The notes below the pieces were generated by a model. That model did not search any database and had not been told where the DNA came from. It saw only the letters and a list, made by a program, of their open reading frames with translations. The position numbers were made by a program, and so were the translations under genes. Of a stretch of 64,000 bases of DNA, positions 16,619 to 25,800 are shown piece by piece; within the stretch, counting starts at the first letter, position 1, and each line of letters begins with the position of its first letter. Source of the stretch: Microbacterium nymphoidis (GTDB lineage Bacteria > Actinomycetota > Actinomycetes > Actinomycetales > Microbacteriaceae); NCBI RefSeq assembly GCF_021044885.1, contig NZ_JAJNOD010000001.1:372001-436000 (forward strand), read 5' to 3'.

Positions 16619-17884
16619 CTAACCGCGGGGGAGCGGCGAGGTGAGGGCCGCGAACCAGTCGCGAATCGCCTGGCGCTCGCCGTCACCACAGACATAGCCG
16701 TATCCGACGTACGAGTTGTCGTACCACAGCGACCATCCGCCGTAGTAGTCCAGCGCGTAGCAGTCGGCCATCTTCTCGCGGCTGCCCTCGAAGTAGCCCT
16801 CTGAGAGAAGGCGATCGGTCTCTCCCACGTAGTCCTCGTACCGGTAGACGTCGGCGCCCTGATAGACGTGCGCCAGTTCGTGCACCGTGATCATCCGGAG
16901 CGACCACTCATTGGCGAACTGATCGCCCGGCATGAGGTGGACCGTCAGCAGGTCATCGCCGTTCACGCACCCGAGCGTGCGCCATTCGCCGTTGTCGGTG
17001 ATGGGACAGACATCGCCGGCATCCCACCGGATGTCGATGAAGCCGTTGCCGGCATTGTCGACGATGTCCTCGGCGATCGTGCCGCTGTCGTTATTGCGCC
17101 GGGCTGCGGCCGCATCGATGCGCTGCTGCAGATTCTGCCGCTGTTGCACGGCCTGCTGAACGAGCGATGCAGCATCGGTGCTGGTGAGCAGGGGGTCGGC
17201 CGCCTGCTGTTCCAGGAAGCGGAAGTCGTTCGGGCGAGCAACGAGCGCGGCGACCGGATTGCCGTCAATGGCCCCGTACAGCGCGTAGTAGGCGTCACGC
17301 TCCGCGGCGAACGCGGCGAGCTGTTCGGCCAGTGCATCCGCTTCGGGATCCGCCGTCGGGGTGGGAGACGGGGCCGGCGGAGGAAGCGGTGTCGTCGTGA
17401 TTGCGGGAGCAGCGGTGGGGCGTGATCCGCCGGCCGAGATCGCGCCGCCCAATCCGCTGACCACAAGCGCCAGCGCGATCACGAAGCCGGCGACCCCGAG
17501 ACAGCCGCAGCCGGCGAACCAGCATCCGCGTCGGCGGCGCGGCGGCGGTGCGGGGTATCCCGCCGCAGCTGCAGGGGGCGGATACGGCCCGGGCTGCACG
17601 GGACGCGATACCGGCGCGGGCGATGGCTGACGCGCATACGGCGGCATCTGCGGCGCTCGGCGCGGTTCGGGCCGTCGTGGGCTGTCCGCGGGCCTCGGCT
17701 GGGTCCCCGGTGATGAGAGCGCCGCCGGATTCACCGACGCGATCCACTGCCGCAGCCGCGGATACGCCGCAGGATTGCGCATGATGACCGCGTGCAGATC
17801 CCGGCGCCGTGTGGCGATGTCTGCGAGCTGTTGTGGTGGCGTCCGCGGATCTCCCGCGGCGCGCCGATCGTGATCAGCCGTCAT
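16619..17884 (-). CDS. membrane protein with N-terminal LRV-type domain and C-terminal HExxH domain
   Basis: 421 residues from ATG 17884, chosen for its GGGGGAAG ribosome site; the frame is open a little further upstream. Residues about 3-48 (DPRTPPQQLADIATRRRDLHAVIMRNPAAYPRL, split around residue 25) match the variant leucine-rich-repeat domain common in actinobacteria. A Pro-rich linker leads to one membrane segment (about 130-150) and a second low-complexity linker. The C-terminal domain holds HELAH (His335, Glu336, His339) and EKMAD (Glu370, Asp374), a gluzincin-like zinc peptidase pattern, plus scattered cysteines. It is probably outside the membrane, with the LRV domain inside. Substrate unknown. 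Confidence 0.7.
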   Translation of the reverse strand: MTADHDRRAAGDPRTPPQQLADIATRRRDLHAVIMRNPAAYPRLRQWIASVNPAALSSPGTQPRPADSPRRPEPRRAPQMPPYARQPSPAPVSRPVQPGPYPPPAAAAGYPAPPPRRRRGCWFAGCGCLGVAGFVIALALVVSGLGGAISAGGSRPTAAPAITTTPLPPPAPSPTPTADPEADALAEQLAAFAAERDAYYALYGAIDGNPVAALVARPNDFRFLEQQAADPLLTSTDAASLVQQAVQQRQNLQQRIDAAAARRNNDSGTIAEDIVDNAGNGFIDIRWDAGDVCPITDNGEWRTLGCVNGDDLLTVHLMPGDQFANEWSLRMITVHELAHVYQGADVYRYEDYVGETDRLLSEGYFEGSREKMADCYALDYYGGWSLWYDNSYVGYGYVCGDGERQAIRDWFAALTSPLPRG

Positions 17885-17903
17885 TCTTCCCCCTGTGGCC
17901 ATG

Positions 17904-18173
17904 CTAGCCCGAAGCGGCGGTCTCACCCTTCGGTGCCGGATCGGAAGGACCACCGCGCGAGCCCGTGTGCGCTTCGCGGAAGACGCGCCGGCGGCGGATC
18001 GTCACCGTGTCCACGAGAAGGAGGCCCAGGTGACGGTGCACGAAGTACTCGGTGAGCTCCGCGTCATCGATGTCCTCTCCCGCGATATCGAGTCGGAACC
18101 CCTGCGTCTGCAGACCACCGCCGTTCGCGAAGGTGACGTCGGCATCGAACTCGACGCGCCACTGCTCATCCAT
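17904..18173 (-). CDS. hypothetical small protein
   Basis: 89 residues from ATG 18173. I do not recognise the family. The start is set by TACGCT six bases upstream on the minus strand. The N-terminal half, EFDADVTFANGGGLQTQGFRLDIAG, alternates like a beta sheet and is followed by an acidic stretch and LLLVDTVTIRRRRV. The last 25 residues are low complexity. It lies between the HExxH protein and another unknown protein on the same strand. Confidence 0.65.
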   Translation of the reverse strand: MDEQWRVEFDADVTFANGGGLQTQGFRLDIAGEDIDDAELTEYFVHRHLGLLLVDTVTIRRRRVFREAHTGSRGGPSDPAPKGETAASG

Positions 18174-18179
18174 CCGGTG

Positions 18180-18185
18180 AGCGTA
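18180..18185 (-). promoter_or_regulatory. -10 element TACGCT, leaderless promoter
   Basis: Minus strand: TACGCT, CACCGG, ATG (start 18173). Confidence 0.6.
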
Positions 18186-18225
18186 GCGCGCGCTGGAACC
18201 GGTACGGGTATCGAGACTCGGGATC

Positions 18226-18687
18226 TCAGTTCGTGAACCAGGGCACGGCGTCGTGCACGATGGCTTCCCCGTGATGCGGTCGGATGGTGAGGGCGTACTC
18301 ACCGTCACCGGTCTCCGCCAGCGCGACCAGGTAGGTGCCGGGGTCCACGTCGAGGCGATGCGCGTACGAGGCGAGCGGACCCTCGTCCGCGAACTGCGCG
18401 GCCATCGTGAGCTGCGTGTAGTCGGTGAGCCACAGTCCGCCGTCGCCGACGCGCACGACGCCGTATGCCCGACGGATCACGTTCTCCGCCTCCTCGGCGT
18501 CGACGGTGAGCGCAGCATCCGCAGCCTCGTCGCCCGGGTAGGCCACGAACAGTGAACCGGCGTTCATCTGCTCGGCGAACTTCGTCAGCAGATCTGGCAG
18601 CGTCCAGTCCTCGTCCACGAATCCGCTGTAGCCATCGGGCGCAACGACGCAGACGAATCCGTCGGCGTCGACCTCGTACTCGTCCAT
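18226..18687 (-). CDS. hypothetical acidic protein
   Basis: 153 residues from ATG 18687; an in-frame GTG six bases upstream falls in the promoter spacer. No family recognised. The protein is acidic and shows no membrane segment or signal peptide. Regular motifs include DEYEVDADGFVCVVAPDGYSG near the N-terminus (split here by one break) and LVALAETGDGEYALTIRPHHG near the end. It is divergent from the membrane protein gene at 18742. Confidence 0.65.
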   Translation of the reverse strand: MDEYEVDADGFVCVVAPDGYSGFVDEDWTLPDLLTKFAEQMNAGSLFVAYPGDEAADAALTVDAEEAENVIRRAYGVVRVGDGGLWLTDYTQLTMAAQFADEGPLASYAHRLDVDPGTYLVALAETGDGEYALTIRPHHGEAIVHDAVPWFTN

Positions 18688-18693
18688 ACCCAC

Positions 18694-18699
18694 ACCCTA
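18694..18699 (-). promoter_or_regulatory. -10 element TAGGGT, leaderless promoter
   Basis: Minus strand: TAGGGT, GTGGGT, ATG (start 18687). Confidence 0.6.
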
Positions 18700-18729
18700 G
18701 GGCCCGTCTGCGGGAACACGACGTCTCGT

Positions 18730-18735
18730 TATGCT
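18730..18735 (+). promoter_or_regulatory. -10 element TATGCT, leaderless promoter
   Basis: TATGCT, GAGTGC, ATG 18742. It is divergent from the element at 18694-18699, with 30 bp between them. Confidence 0.65.
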
Positions 18736-18741
18736 GAGTGC

Positions 18742-19905
18742 ATGAAGAGTTGGGGGCGACGCGTTCTGCTCGTGCTGTTCTGGGGCAGCGTGGGAGCCCT
18801 GCTCGCGGGCGGGATCTCGCTGATCCTGGGAGCGGGCGAAGCGAGCGTGCTGCCGTTCGTCGTCGGCACGATCGGCGCCAGCGTGATCGGCCCGATCGCT
18901 GCGGTGATGGGGGCGAAGACCGTCACCGGCCAATCGATCGCCCAGCTGGCGAAGGCGAAGCCCGATGAACCACTTCCCGCGGATGCTCCGCGGCTGATCG
19001 CCCGGATCGAATCGCTGCGTGAAGCCGGCGTGACGGTGCAGAACTTCCACCACCTCTTCGAGATCGAGATCACGGTGTTCCCGCGCACAGGGCAGCCGCA
19101 CCGGGAGACCATCTCGCAGTTCATCACGCTGGGGGACCTGCCGAATCTCGCGACCGGCGCTTTCGTCGTCGCGGCCACGACCGATGCCGGGACGAAGATC
19201 GATCTGCGTCCGGCGCCCCAGTGGGCCGAGTCGCTCCGCACCGCGCCGGAGCTGTACGGGCGGATCACCGCCCCGGCTGCGACGCATACCCCTCCGGCAG
19301 ACACCCGCGAGGAGGTCGTGCTGGGCGCGGGCCGCGCGATGCATCCGGCCCGCCGGGCCGTGAACCTTTTCCTCGTGGCGGTGTGCGTAGCGGGAGGCGC
19401 GTACGGATCTCTGCTGTACGTCTTCAACGGAGCGGACCGTCTCACCGTCGCCGTCGTCGAGACGCCGCAGCGCTGGTCGGGACAGGTGCACGGTCTCTGG
19501 GACTCGGCACGACTGCCGCTCGAACTGGCCGACATCCAGGCGCAGCTGGGCGATCGTGAGCTCCAGCACATCGTCGTCTTCTCCGACTTCATCTCCCTCG
19601 GCGTCCACAGCGACACCGACCCGATCGGCTTGGACACCTATGCGGTGCGCAACGGGCGGCTGGATGAGCCGTGGGCGTCGACGCGGAGTGACGACGGAGG
19701 ATTCTCCGCGGCCGACATCGACACGGATCTCATTCGCGAGGTCACTCAGCGGATCTACCGCGAGACCCCGGACGCGGAGATCAGCGACGTGCAGGTGCGC
19801 AGGAGCGCCGGCGCGCTTGAACTCAACGTGTCCATCACCGGGAAGTACCAGTCCACCTACCGCGTGTTCGACGCAGTCACCGGGGAAGAGATCCCGCAGG
19901 GCTGA
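18742..19905 (+). CDS. hypothetical membrane protein
   Basis: 387 residues. Two membrane segments lie at the N-terminus (about 5-27 and 32-55), and a third lies near residue 210 (VNLFLVAVCVAGGAYGSLLYVF). Between them is a soluble part with a beta-rich segment (HHLFEIEITVFPRTGQPH). The C-terminal 170 residues form an extracytoplasmic-looking domain with no recognised motif. The family is not recognised. Codon use is like its neighbours. The gene stands alone before a convergent GNAT pair. Confidence 0.75.
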   Translation: MKSWGRRVLLVLFWGSVGALLAGGISLILGAGEASVLPFVVGTIGASVIGPIAAVMGAKTVTGQSIAQLAKAKPDEPLPADAPRLIARIESLREAGVTVQNFHHLFEIEITVFPRTGQPHRETISQFITLGDLPNLATGAFVVAATTDAGTKIDLRPAPQWAESLRTAPELYGRITAPAATHTPPADTREEVVLGAGRAMHPARRAVNLFLVAVCVAGGAYGSLLYVFNGADRLTVAVVETPQRWSGQVHGLWDSARLPLELADIQAQLGDRELQHIVVFSDFISLGVHSDTDPIGLDTYAVRNGRLDEPWASTRSDDGGFSAADIDTDLIREVTQRIYRETPDAEISDVQVRRSAGALELNVSITGKYQSTYRVFDAVTGEEIPQG

Positions 19906-20023
19906 TCACGCTGCGGGTGCGCAGCAGGTGGGCCTGGCGTGACATCCACGGCCGCTGGTGATTCGACGATGTCACTCGGGACGCGTGCCCACCGAGCTGA
20001 CGGGCGCGAGAGAGCGTCGGCGG

Positions 20024-21103
20024 TCAGTTCAGCGTGAGGTCCCAGGCCGCGCTGAGCTTCACCGGTGTGAACCCCAGCACGTCGTTGATCGCGAGCATCG
20101 GGACGTTCTCGGCGGCGTTCTCAGTGGTGATGATGACAGCGTGCGGGGCCCGCTCATGCAGACCCATCACCCCTGCAGCCTTCACGAGCGTGCCGAGACG
20201 ATGACCGCGGTGCTCCGCGAGCACGAGGGTGTCGCCCTGGCTCACCTCGGTCGAGTCCTCGCGGTAGCCCAGTTCGTTGATCGCAACCGCGCGATCGGAG
20301 GATTCGTCGATCGCCATCGTGATCAGCGTCTGCCAGCCGTCGCCGTGATGGATGCTCTCCCAGTCGGCCACGCGCTGCTCGTCCCAGACCTGTTCGCCGA
20401 CCGCGAGGTTCCCGTACGGCGCATCGGTGCTCATGCGCTCGCGCATCAGAGCAAAATCTGCGACCCGCTCGCGGGGAAGCGGCAGGGTGAACTGCTCGAC
20501 GCGATATCCGTCTGTGTGCCGCTCGGCCTCGGCGCGGATCGCCGACATCCCGGCGACGCACTCCGGCAGGTTCAGTTCGGAGCGCACGTACACCTGCTGA
20601 AGAGTGAACCCCTGCGCGAGGATGAAGCGCGCTGTGTCGTCGCGCGGGATGGACCCGTGCCCAGAGGCGGCATCGACGCCCGATCCGGCTTCGTGCTCGC
20701 TCCAGACCCGGAGGGTCCCGGCGCCTTCGCGGGTCGCAGCGTCGCGGATGATCCGCGCCATCTCCGTCCCCGCACCGCGACCGCGATACGCGGAGGAGAT
20801 CTCGATGACGACGGGCGAAACGCGTTCGGCCGTGTCGAGCTCAATGGCGAGCCCGGCACGACCGATCAGCTCCGCGCCCTCACGGATCACCCAGGTGAAG
20901 GAGGCGACCCGGCCGGCGTCCGCCAGGAACCAGCCGAGCACCTCCGCGGAAGTGCGGGAGATCGCCCGCTCGCCGGCCTCCTCGACACGCTGCCGCATAC
21001 GGATGTCGCAGTAGTCGAGGAAGCCGGCGGCGTCGGGTGCATCCACCGATTCCGGGATGGTGATGAGCTCGTACTCGAAAGACGGGCCGGAGGGCTTCCT
21101 CAC
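20024..21103 (-). CDS. double GNAT N-acetyltransferase, second of a paralogous pair
   Basis: 359 residues from GTG 21103, whose GTGA overlaps the stop of the upstream gene. Two GNAT folds are in tandem. The first has the acetyl-CoA loop YRGRGAGTEMARIIRDAA near residue 118 and the second has HRGHRLGTLVKAAGV near residue 300. The ending ITTENAAENVPMLAINDVLGF is typical of this group. Such proteins transfer acetyl groups to amines; mycothiol synthase has a similar two-domain plan, but no substrate can be assigned here. It is clearly paralogous to the next gene upstream. Confidence 0.85.
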   Translation of the reverse strand: MRKPSGPSFEYELITIPESVDAPDAAGFLDYCDIRMRQRVEEAGERAISRTSAEVLGWFLADAGRVASFTWVIREGAELIGRAGLAIELDTAERVSPVVIEISSAYRGRGAGTEMARIIRDAATREGAGTLRVWSEHEAGSGVDAASGHGSIPRDDTARFILAQGFTLQQVYVRSELNLPECVAGMSAIRAEAERHTDGYRVEQFTLPLPRERVADFALMRERMSTDAPYGNLAVGEQVWDEQRVADWESIHHGDGWQTLITMAIDESSDRAVAINELGYREDSTEVSQGDTLVLAEHRGHRLGTLVKAAGVMGLHERAPHAVIITTENAAENVPMLAINDVLGFTPVKLSAAWDLTLN

Positions 21104-22167
21104 GGTGTGAGCCGCTTCTGCCACGCGCCGATGTAGCCGGCCGGCACGAAGCCGAGCTCTTCGTTGATCGAGAGCATCGGCCGGTTCTCCTCTGCGTTCC
21201 ACGTGAGGATGCGCGTGGAGTGCGGGTTCTGTTCGCGCCAGCGGAGGATGCCTGCCGTCTTCACGAGCATGCCGAGCCGGTGTCCGCGGTGATCGCCATG
21301 TACCAGGGTGTCGCCCTGGAATGTCGTGCTCGCCGGGTCGGACGCCTCACGGGAGAGCACGTTGAACGCGACGAGCTCGCCGGAGGCGATGTGCCGCGCC
21401 ACGGTCGTTTGCGTGCGCTCGCCCGACGCCGCGCGCCGTTCATCCTTCTGGATGATCCGCTCGGAACTCCACTTCTCGGGGACCAGCTCGAGCGCTGCTG
21501 TCGGGATGTCGGTAGACATCCGCTCGTGCAGCCGGGCCATCGGCTCGCGGAACTCCGCCGGGGTGGCGTCGTCCCACGCGAGAACCTCATAGCCCTCGGC
21601 GGCCGTCGCAGCCCGCGCCTGGTGCTCGCGCACGGGGGCGAGGTCCGCCGTGAGGTCGAACGAGCTCTTGCGCTCGACCTGCTCGAAGCTCCAGCCGCGC
21701 CCAGCGAGGAACCTCGCGATGTGGTCCTCCGGGATCGATCCGAAACCGGTCGGGGGCGTGAGCCGTGGCAGTGTCGGATCAGGGAGGTGCTCGGCCTCGC
21801 CGATCAGGGTGAGACGGCCCATGCTGCGAGCCTCGTCCTCGATCACGCGGAGCGCGAGGGTCCCGATTCCCTGGCTTTCGAACTCGGGTAGCAGCAGGAT
21901 CTCGGTGTACACCGATGTCGCTCCCGCCTCGACCGGAGCGTGCATCCGCGCGAGGCCCACCGGGCGGCCACCCAGCTCGCACAGCCAGAGGCGGTGCAGC
22001 TGGGTGGTGCCGGTGAACTCCTGGAGGAAGGCCGCGGGCGTGGTGTCTTCCTCATCGGTGCCGGACGGGATCGCGTACACCGCATTGCGAAGCGCGGTGG
22101 CGGTTTCGATGTCGCCGGTGACGGCGGTCTCGTCCGGTGCGATGGGGATCTGGCGAATGGTGGTCAT
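21100..22167 (-). CDS. double GNAT N-acetyltransferase, first of a paralogous pair
   Basis: 355 residues. Tandem GNAT domains: FESQGIGTLALRVIEDEA is the first acetyl-CoA loop, HRGHRLGMLVKTAGI is the second. The segments MARLHERMSTDIP and WNAEENRPMLSINEELGF have close counterparts in the downstream paralogue (MRERMSTDAP; TTENAAENVPMLAINDVLGF), so the pair arose by gene duplication. The ATG is preceded by AAGGAGC. It lies 9 bp after a small gene at 22177-22419, and the whole minus-strand set appears to be one operon. Confidence 0.87.
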   Translation of the reverse strand: MTTIRQIPIAPDETAVTGDIETATALRNAVYAIPSGTDEEDTTPAAFLQEFTGTTQLHRLWLCELGGRPVGLARMHAPVEAGATSVYTEILLLPEFESQGIGTLALRVIEDEARSMGRLTLIGEAEHLPDPTLPRLTPPTGFGSIPEDHIARFLAGRGWSFEQVERKSSFDLTADLAPVREHQARAATAAEGYEVLAWDDATPAEFREPMARLHERMSTDIPTAALELVPEKWSSERIIQKDERRAASGERTQTTVARHIASGELVAFNVLSREASDPASTTFQGDTLVHGDHRGHRLGMLVKTAGILRWREQNPHSTRILTWNAEENRPMLSINEELGFVPAGYIGAWQKRLTP

Positions 22168-22176
22168 GTCGGCTCC

Positions 22177-22419
22177 TTATCGGATGATCGGCCCGAAGGC
22201 GGTAGCACGCAGCAGGCGCAGTTCGTGCTCCTGGCGGATGGCGTCGATGCGGTCACCCGGACGGCTGGTGGGCTTGGGTGTCTCGGCGCGCAGGATCAGC
22301 CAGAGGCCGATGCGCAACGCGAGCCGGTCGGCCAGCCCCAGACGAGCCAGGCGCTGCGGCGTCGGCAGCTGTTGAGGAGGGTGGGTCAGGCCGTCGGGCC
22401 TGGTGAGGAGTGTGTTCAC
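22177..22419 (-). CDS. hypothetical small protein ahead of the GNAT pair
   Basis: 80 residues from GTG 22419, with GAAGG nine bases upstream. It begins MNTLLTRPDGLTHPPQQLP and contains a hydrophobic stretch, LADRLALRIGLWLILRAE, perhaps one amphipathic helix. The family is not recognised. Spacing of 9 bp to the GNAT start and the shared strand suggest co-transcription from the promoter at 22766-22795. Confidence 0.6.
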   Translation of the reverse strand: MNTLLTRPDGLTHPPQQLPTPQRLARLGLADRLALRIGLWLILRAETPKPTSRPGDRIDAIRQEHELRLLRATAFGPIIR

Positions 22420-22634
22420 GGTAGTGACCTTCGTTGAGTGCGCTCGGCAGGCGCCGGTGCGCGGTGCATGAGTAGCGGACGAGTCGATGACTCGTCGGGC
22501 GGCGGAGAAGCCAGACGTCGCGAACGCGTGCGGATGGGCGTCCTGAGGGACAGCTCACCCGCGCTGATGCGTGGGTCGATGCGATGTCGGAAGAGGCGAT
22601 CGGAGGAGCGGGGCTCTACTCCGGGCTGACGCTG

Positions 22635-22736
22635 CTACGCCCCGACGTGACCGGGATCACGACGAAGGGATGCGTTGAAGCCTGCGGCGCGGCCAGCGAT
22701 GTAGCCTGCGGTTGCGAGACGGTTGTTCATGAACAT
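22635..22736 (-). CDS. 33-residue micro-ORF with strong ribosome site
   Basis: MFMNNRLATAGYIAGRAAGF begins a 33-residue frame. Its ATG is preceded by AAAGGAGG at ideal spacing, the best Shine-Dalgarno sequence in this region, and a consensus-like promoter lies just upstream. It ends 215 bp before the next gene of the operon. It may be a real small protein or a leader peptide that controls the GNAT genes. The length is too short for a firm call. Confidence 0.5.
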   Translation of the reverse strand: MFMNNRLATAGYIAGRAAGFNASLRRDPGHVGA

Positions 22737-22765
22737 GGCATCCTCCTTTCGTCGTTCGGGTTGCG

Positions 22766-22795
22766 ACGCTAGCGCGGAAACGGCGACCGAGTCAA
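22766..22795 (-). promoter_or_regulatory. Strong sigma-70-type promoter of the GNAT operon
   Basis: On the minus strand: -35 TTGACT (22795-22790), 18-bp spacer, -10 TAGCGT (22771-22766). Transcription should start near 22759, giving a leader of about 20 bases before the micro-ORF at 22736. Unlike most genes here, this transcript has a leader with a clear ribosome site. Confidence 0.7.
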
Positions 22796-22889
22796 CATTC
22801 CGGGCGTGTCGCGGCGTGTCGCGCCTCTCGGGCGGGAGAGGGGGCATCCGGTAACGTGGGCAGGTAAGTCAACGGCCAGGAGGGCACGG

Positions 22890-25800
22890 ATGCACCTGAA
22901 GAGCCTCACGCTCAAGGGGTTCAAGTCGTTCGCGCAACCGACCACCTTCGCCCTCGAACCCGGAGTCACTGCCATCGTCGGCCCCAACGGCTCGGGCAAG
23001 TCCAACGTCGTCGACGCCCTCGCGTGGGTGATGGGGGAGCAGGGCGCGAAGACCCTTCGCGGCGGGAAGATGGAGGACGTCATCTTCGCCGGGACCTCGA
23101 CCCGTGGCCCCCTGGGGCGAGCGGAGGTCGCGCTCACGATCGACAACGCCGACGGTGCCCTGCCCATCGAGTACAGCGAGGTCACCATCTCCCGCACGCT
23201 GTTTCGCAACGGCAGCAGCGAGTACGCGATCAACGGGGAGTCCGTACGTCTGCTGGACGTTCAGGAGCTGCTGAGCGATTCCGGCCTCGGCCGGGAGATG
23301 CACGTCATCGTCGGGCAAGGCCGGCTGGACACGGTGCTGCAGGCGACGCCGGAGGACCGGCGCGGCTTCATCGAGGAGGCGGCAGGTATCCTCAAGCACC
23401 GCCGCCGCAAGGAGAAGACCCTTCGCAAGCTGGACGCGATGGAAGCCAACCTCACCCGCCTCAGCGATCTGGCCGGAGAGATCCGTCGCCAGCTGAAGCC
23501 GCTCGGCAAGCAGGCCGAGATCGCCCGCGAGGCCGCGACGATCGCCGCGGTGGTGCGTGATGCGAAGGCCCGGCTGTTCGCGGACGATCTGGTGGGGCTG
23601 CGGACGGCGCTCGCGGATGCCGCGCGGAACGAGCAGGAACGCCACGCCGAGCGAGCGCTGTTGCAGGACCAGGCCGCCGGGCTTCGCGCCCGGATGGAGG
23701 TGCTGGAGAAACAGCAGAGCACCACGGAGGTGGATGCCGCGCGCAGCGTGCTGTTCGGCCTCGAGCAAGCCCAGGAACGACTGCGGAGCCTGTTCACCCT
23801 GGCGAACCAGCGACTGGCGCTGCTCGGATCAGACGATGATGTTCAGCCCGGTGTGAGCGTGACCCAGGCCGACATCGATGAGGCGCGGTCCCAGATCGAC
23901 GAGATCGCCGCCGGCCTCGGCGACGCCCGCGAAGCCGCGGCCGCGGCTGCGGCGGACGTCGTGCGGGCGCGCGGGGAGCTGGATGCCCTGGACGCGGAGA
24001 TCGCCGAGCAGAGCGCCCTCGTCAGCGAACACGATATGAGGATTACTAAGCTGCGTGGCCAGGCCGAGGCTGCCGCGTCGGCGCTGGCTGCCGTTCGAGG
24101 TGCGGTGCTTCGCCAGCAGAACGCCTGGGATGCGGCCGACGCCCGCCGCATCGAGGCAGCCGAGGCGGCGGAGCTGCTCGCCGATCAGGAGGCGCCAGAG
24201 GGGACCACGGCGTCCCACACCGAGGCGTACGAACACGCGCAACGTGCCGTCACCGCCGCTGAGAGCGAGGTGGAGGGCATCCGGGAGCGCCTGCACGCCG
24301 CCGAGCGCGAGGCCGAGGCCCTGACGGCGAAGGCGTCCGCGCTGAGTTCCGCGCTCGCCGTGCGCAACGCCGCCGGGGCGCTCGCCGAGTCCGCGGGCGA
24401 CGGTGTGCGCGGACTGGTCTCCGACGCCATCGGCGTGACGGCCGGGTACGAGTCGGCGATCGCTGCGGTTCTCGGGCCGCTGGCCGAGGGACTGCTGGTG
24501 GAGTCGCGCTCCCACGCGCTCCGCATGGCGGACGCGGTGCGCGGCGAGGACCTCGGCGTCGTCGACATCGCGATCGCGGACGCCGCGGCGCCGGCTCTCG
24601 AGCTTCCGCAGCTGCCGGGAACGGTGCCGGCTGTGACGGTCGTCACCGCGCCGCCGGGAATCGTGGGGCTGCTGCGCAGCGTTCTGATCGCCGATGACCT
24701 GGACGCCGCTGCCGCCGCCGCACCGGCGCTGGCCGACATCGACATCCCGGTGACGATCGTCACCCGCGCCGGAGAGGTGTGGACACCGTTCACACTGCGC
24801 GCGGGGTCGGGGCAGACCAGCCGCCTGGAGCTGGCCGCCGAGCGCGACGCGGCGGTGGAACGCCTGGCGGAGGTCCGCGTGATCGTCGACAGTCTCAGCG
24901 ATGCACGCGAGGACGCCCTGGACGTGCTGGAACGAGCGCGTCGTGCCTCCCGCGACGCACTCCAGACGCTGCGGGAGTTCGATGCGGCCGTTGCGGCTCA
25001 CGCCGAACGGATCAGCAAGGTCACTTCCCGCCTGGAGGCCGCTGCTGCCGAGACGGAGCGCCTGGCGGCGGGGCTCGCGCAGGCGCAGGCCGCCGTCGCG
25101 GACGCCGAGTCGAAGTCGGAGACGGCCAGCGCCGAGCTCACCCGCGCCCTGGAGGCACCCCGTCCGATCCTCGACGCCTCGGCGCGCGACGGCCTGCTGG
25201 CCGCCCTGGATGCCGCCCGGGAGAACGAGGTGCGCACGCGACTGGAGATCGAGACCCTCCGGGAGCGCGTCCGCTCGGCCGAAACGCGAGCGGTCAGCCT
25301 GGAGCGTCAACGCGAGAAGGAGCGCGAAGCGGCGGCAGAAGCCGCGCGGCGCGCCGTGATCCGGCGCGCACAGCGTGAGGCCGCGCAGGGGGTGATCGAC
25401 GAACTTCCCGACGTGCTGTCCTCCGTCGACCGCTCGGTTTCCGAAGCGCGGGTCGCGCTCGCCGAGGCGGAGGCGGCGCGCGCGGCGCAGTCACAGGAGC
25501 TCATCGAGATCCGTGCGCAGGACAAGAGCGTTCGCGATCGACTGGCTGCGCTGACGGAGAGCGTCCACTCCCTGGAACTGCAGATGCACGAGAAGCGTCT
25601 GCACGTCACGAGCCTCCTGGAACGAGTGCAGAGCGAGCTGGGATTGGACGAGGACGTCCTGATCGCCGAGTACGGGCCCGACCAGCCGATTCCCGACGAG
25701 GCAGACGACGAGGCAGAACCCGTGCCGTTCGAGCGACGTGCTCAGCAGAAGCGGCTGCAGGAGGCGGAGCGCAAGCTCGCGCAGCTCGGCCGGGTGAACC

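Noticed and set aside
20024..22419. Recent horizontal transfer of the GNAT operon
   Set aside because: GC content and codon use look like the surroundings, and no mobile-element or repeat boundary was found.
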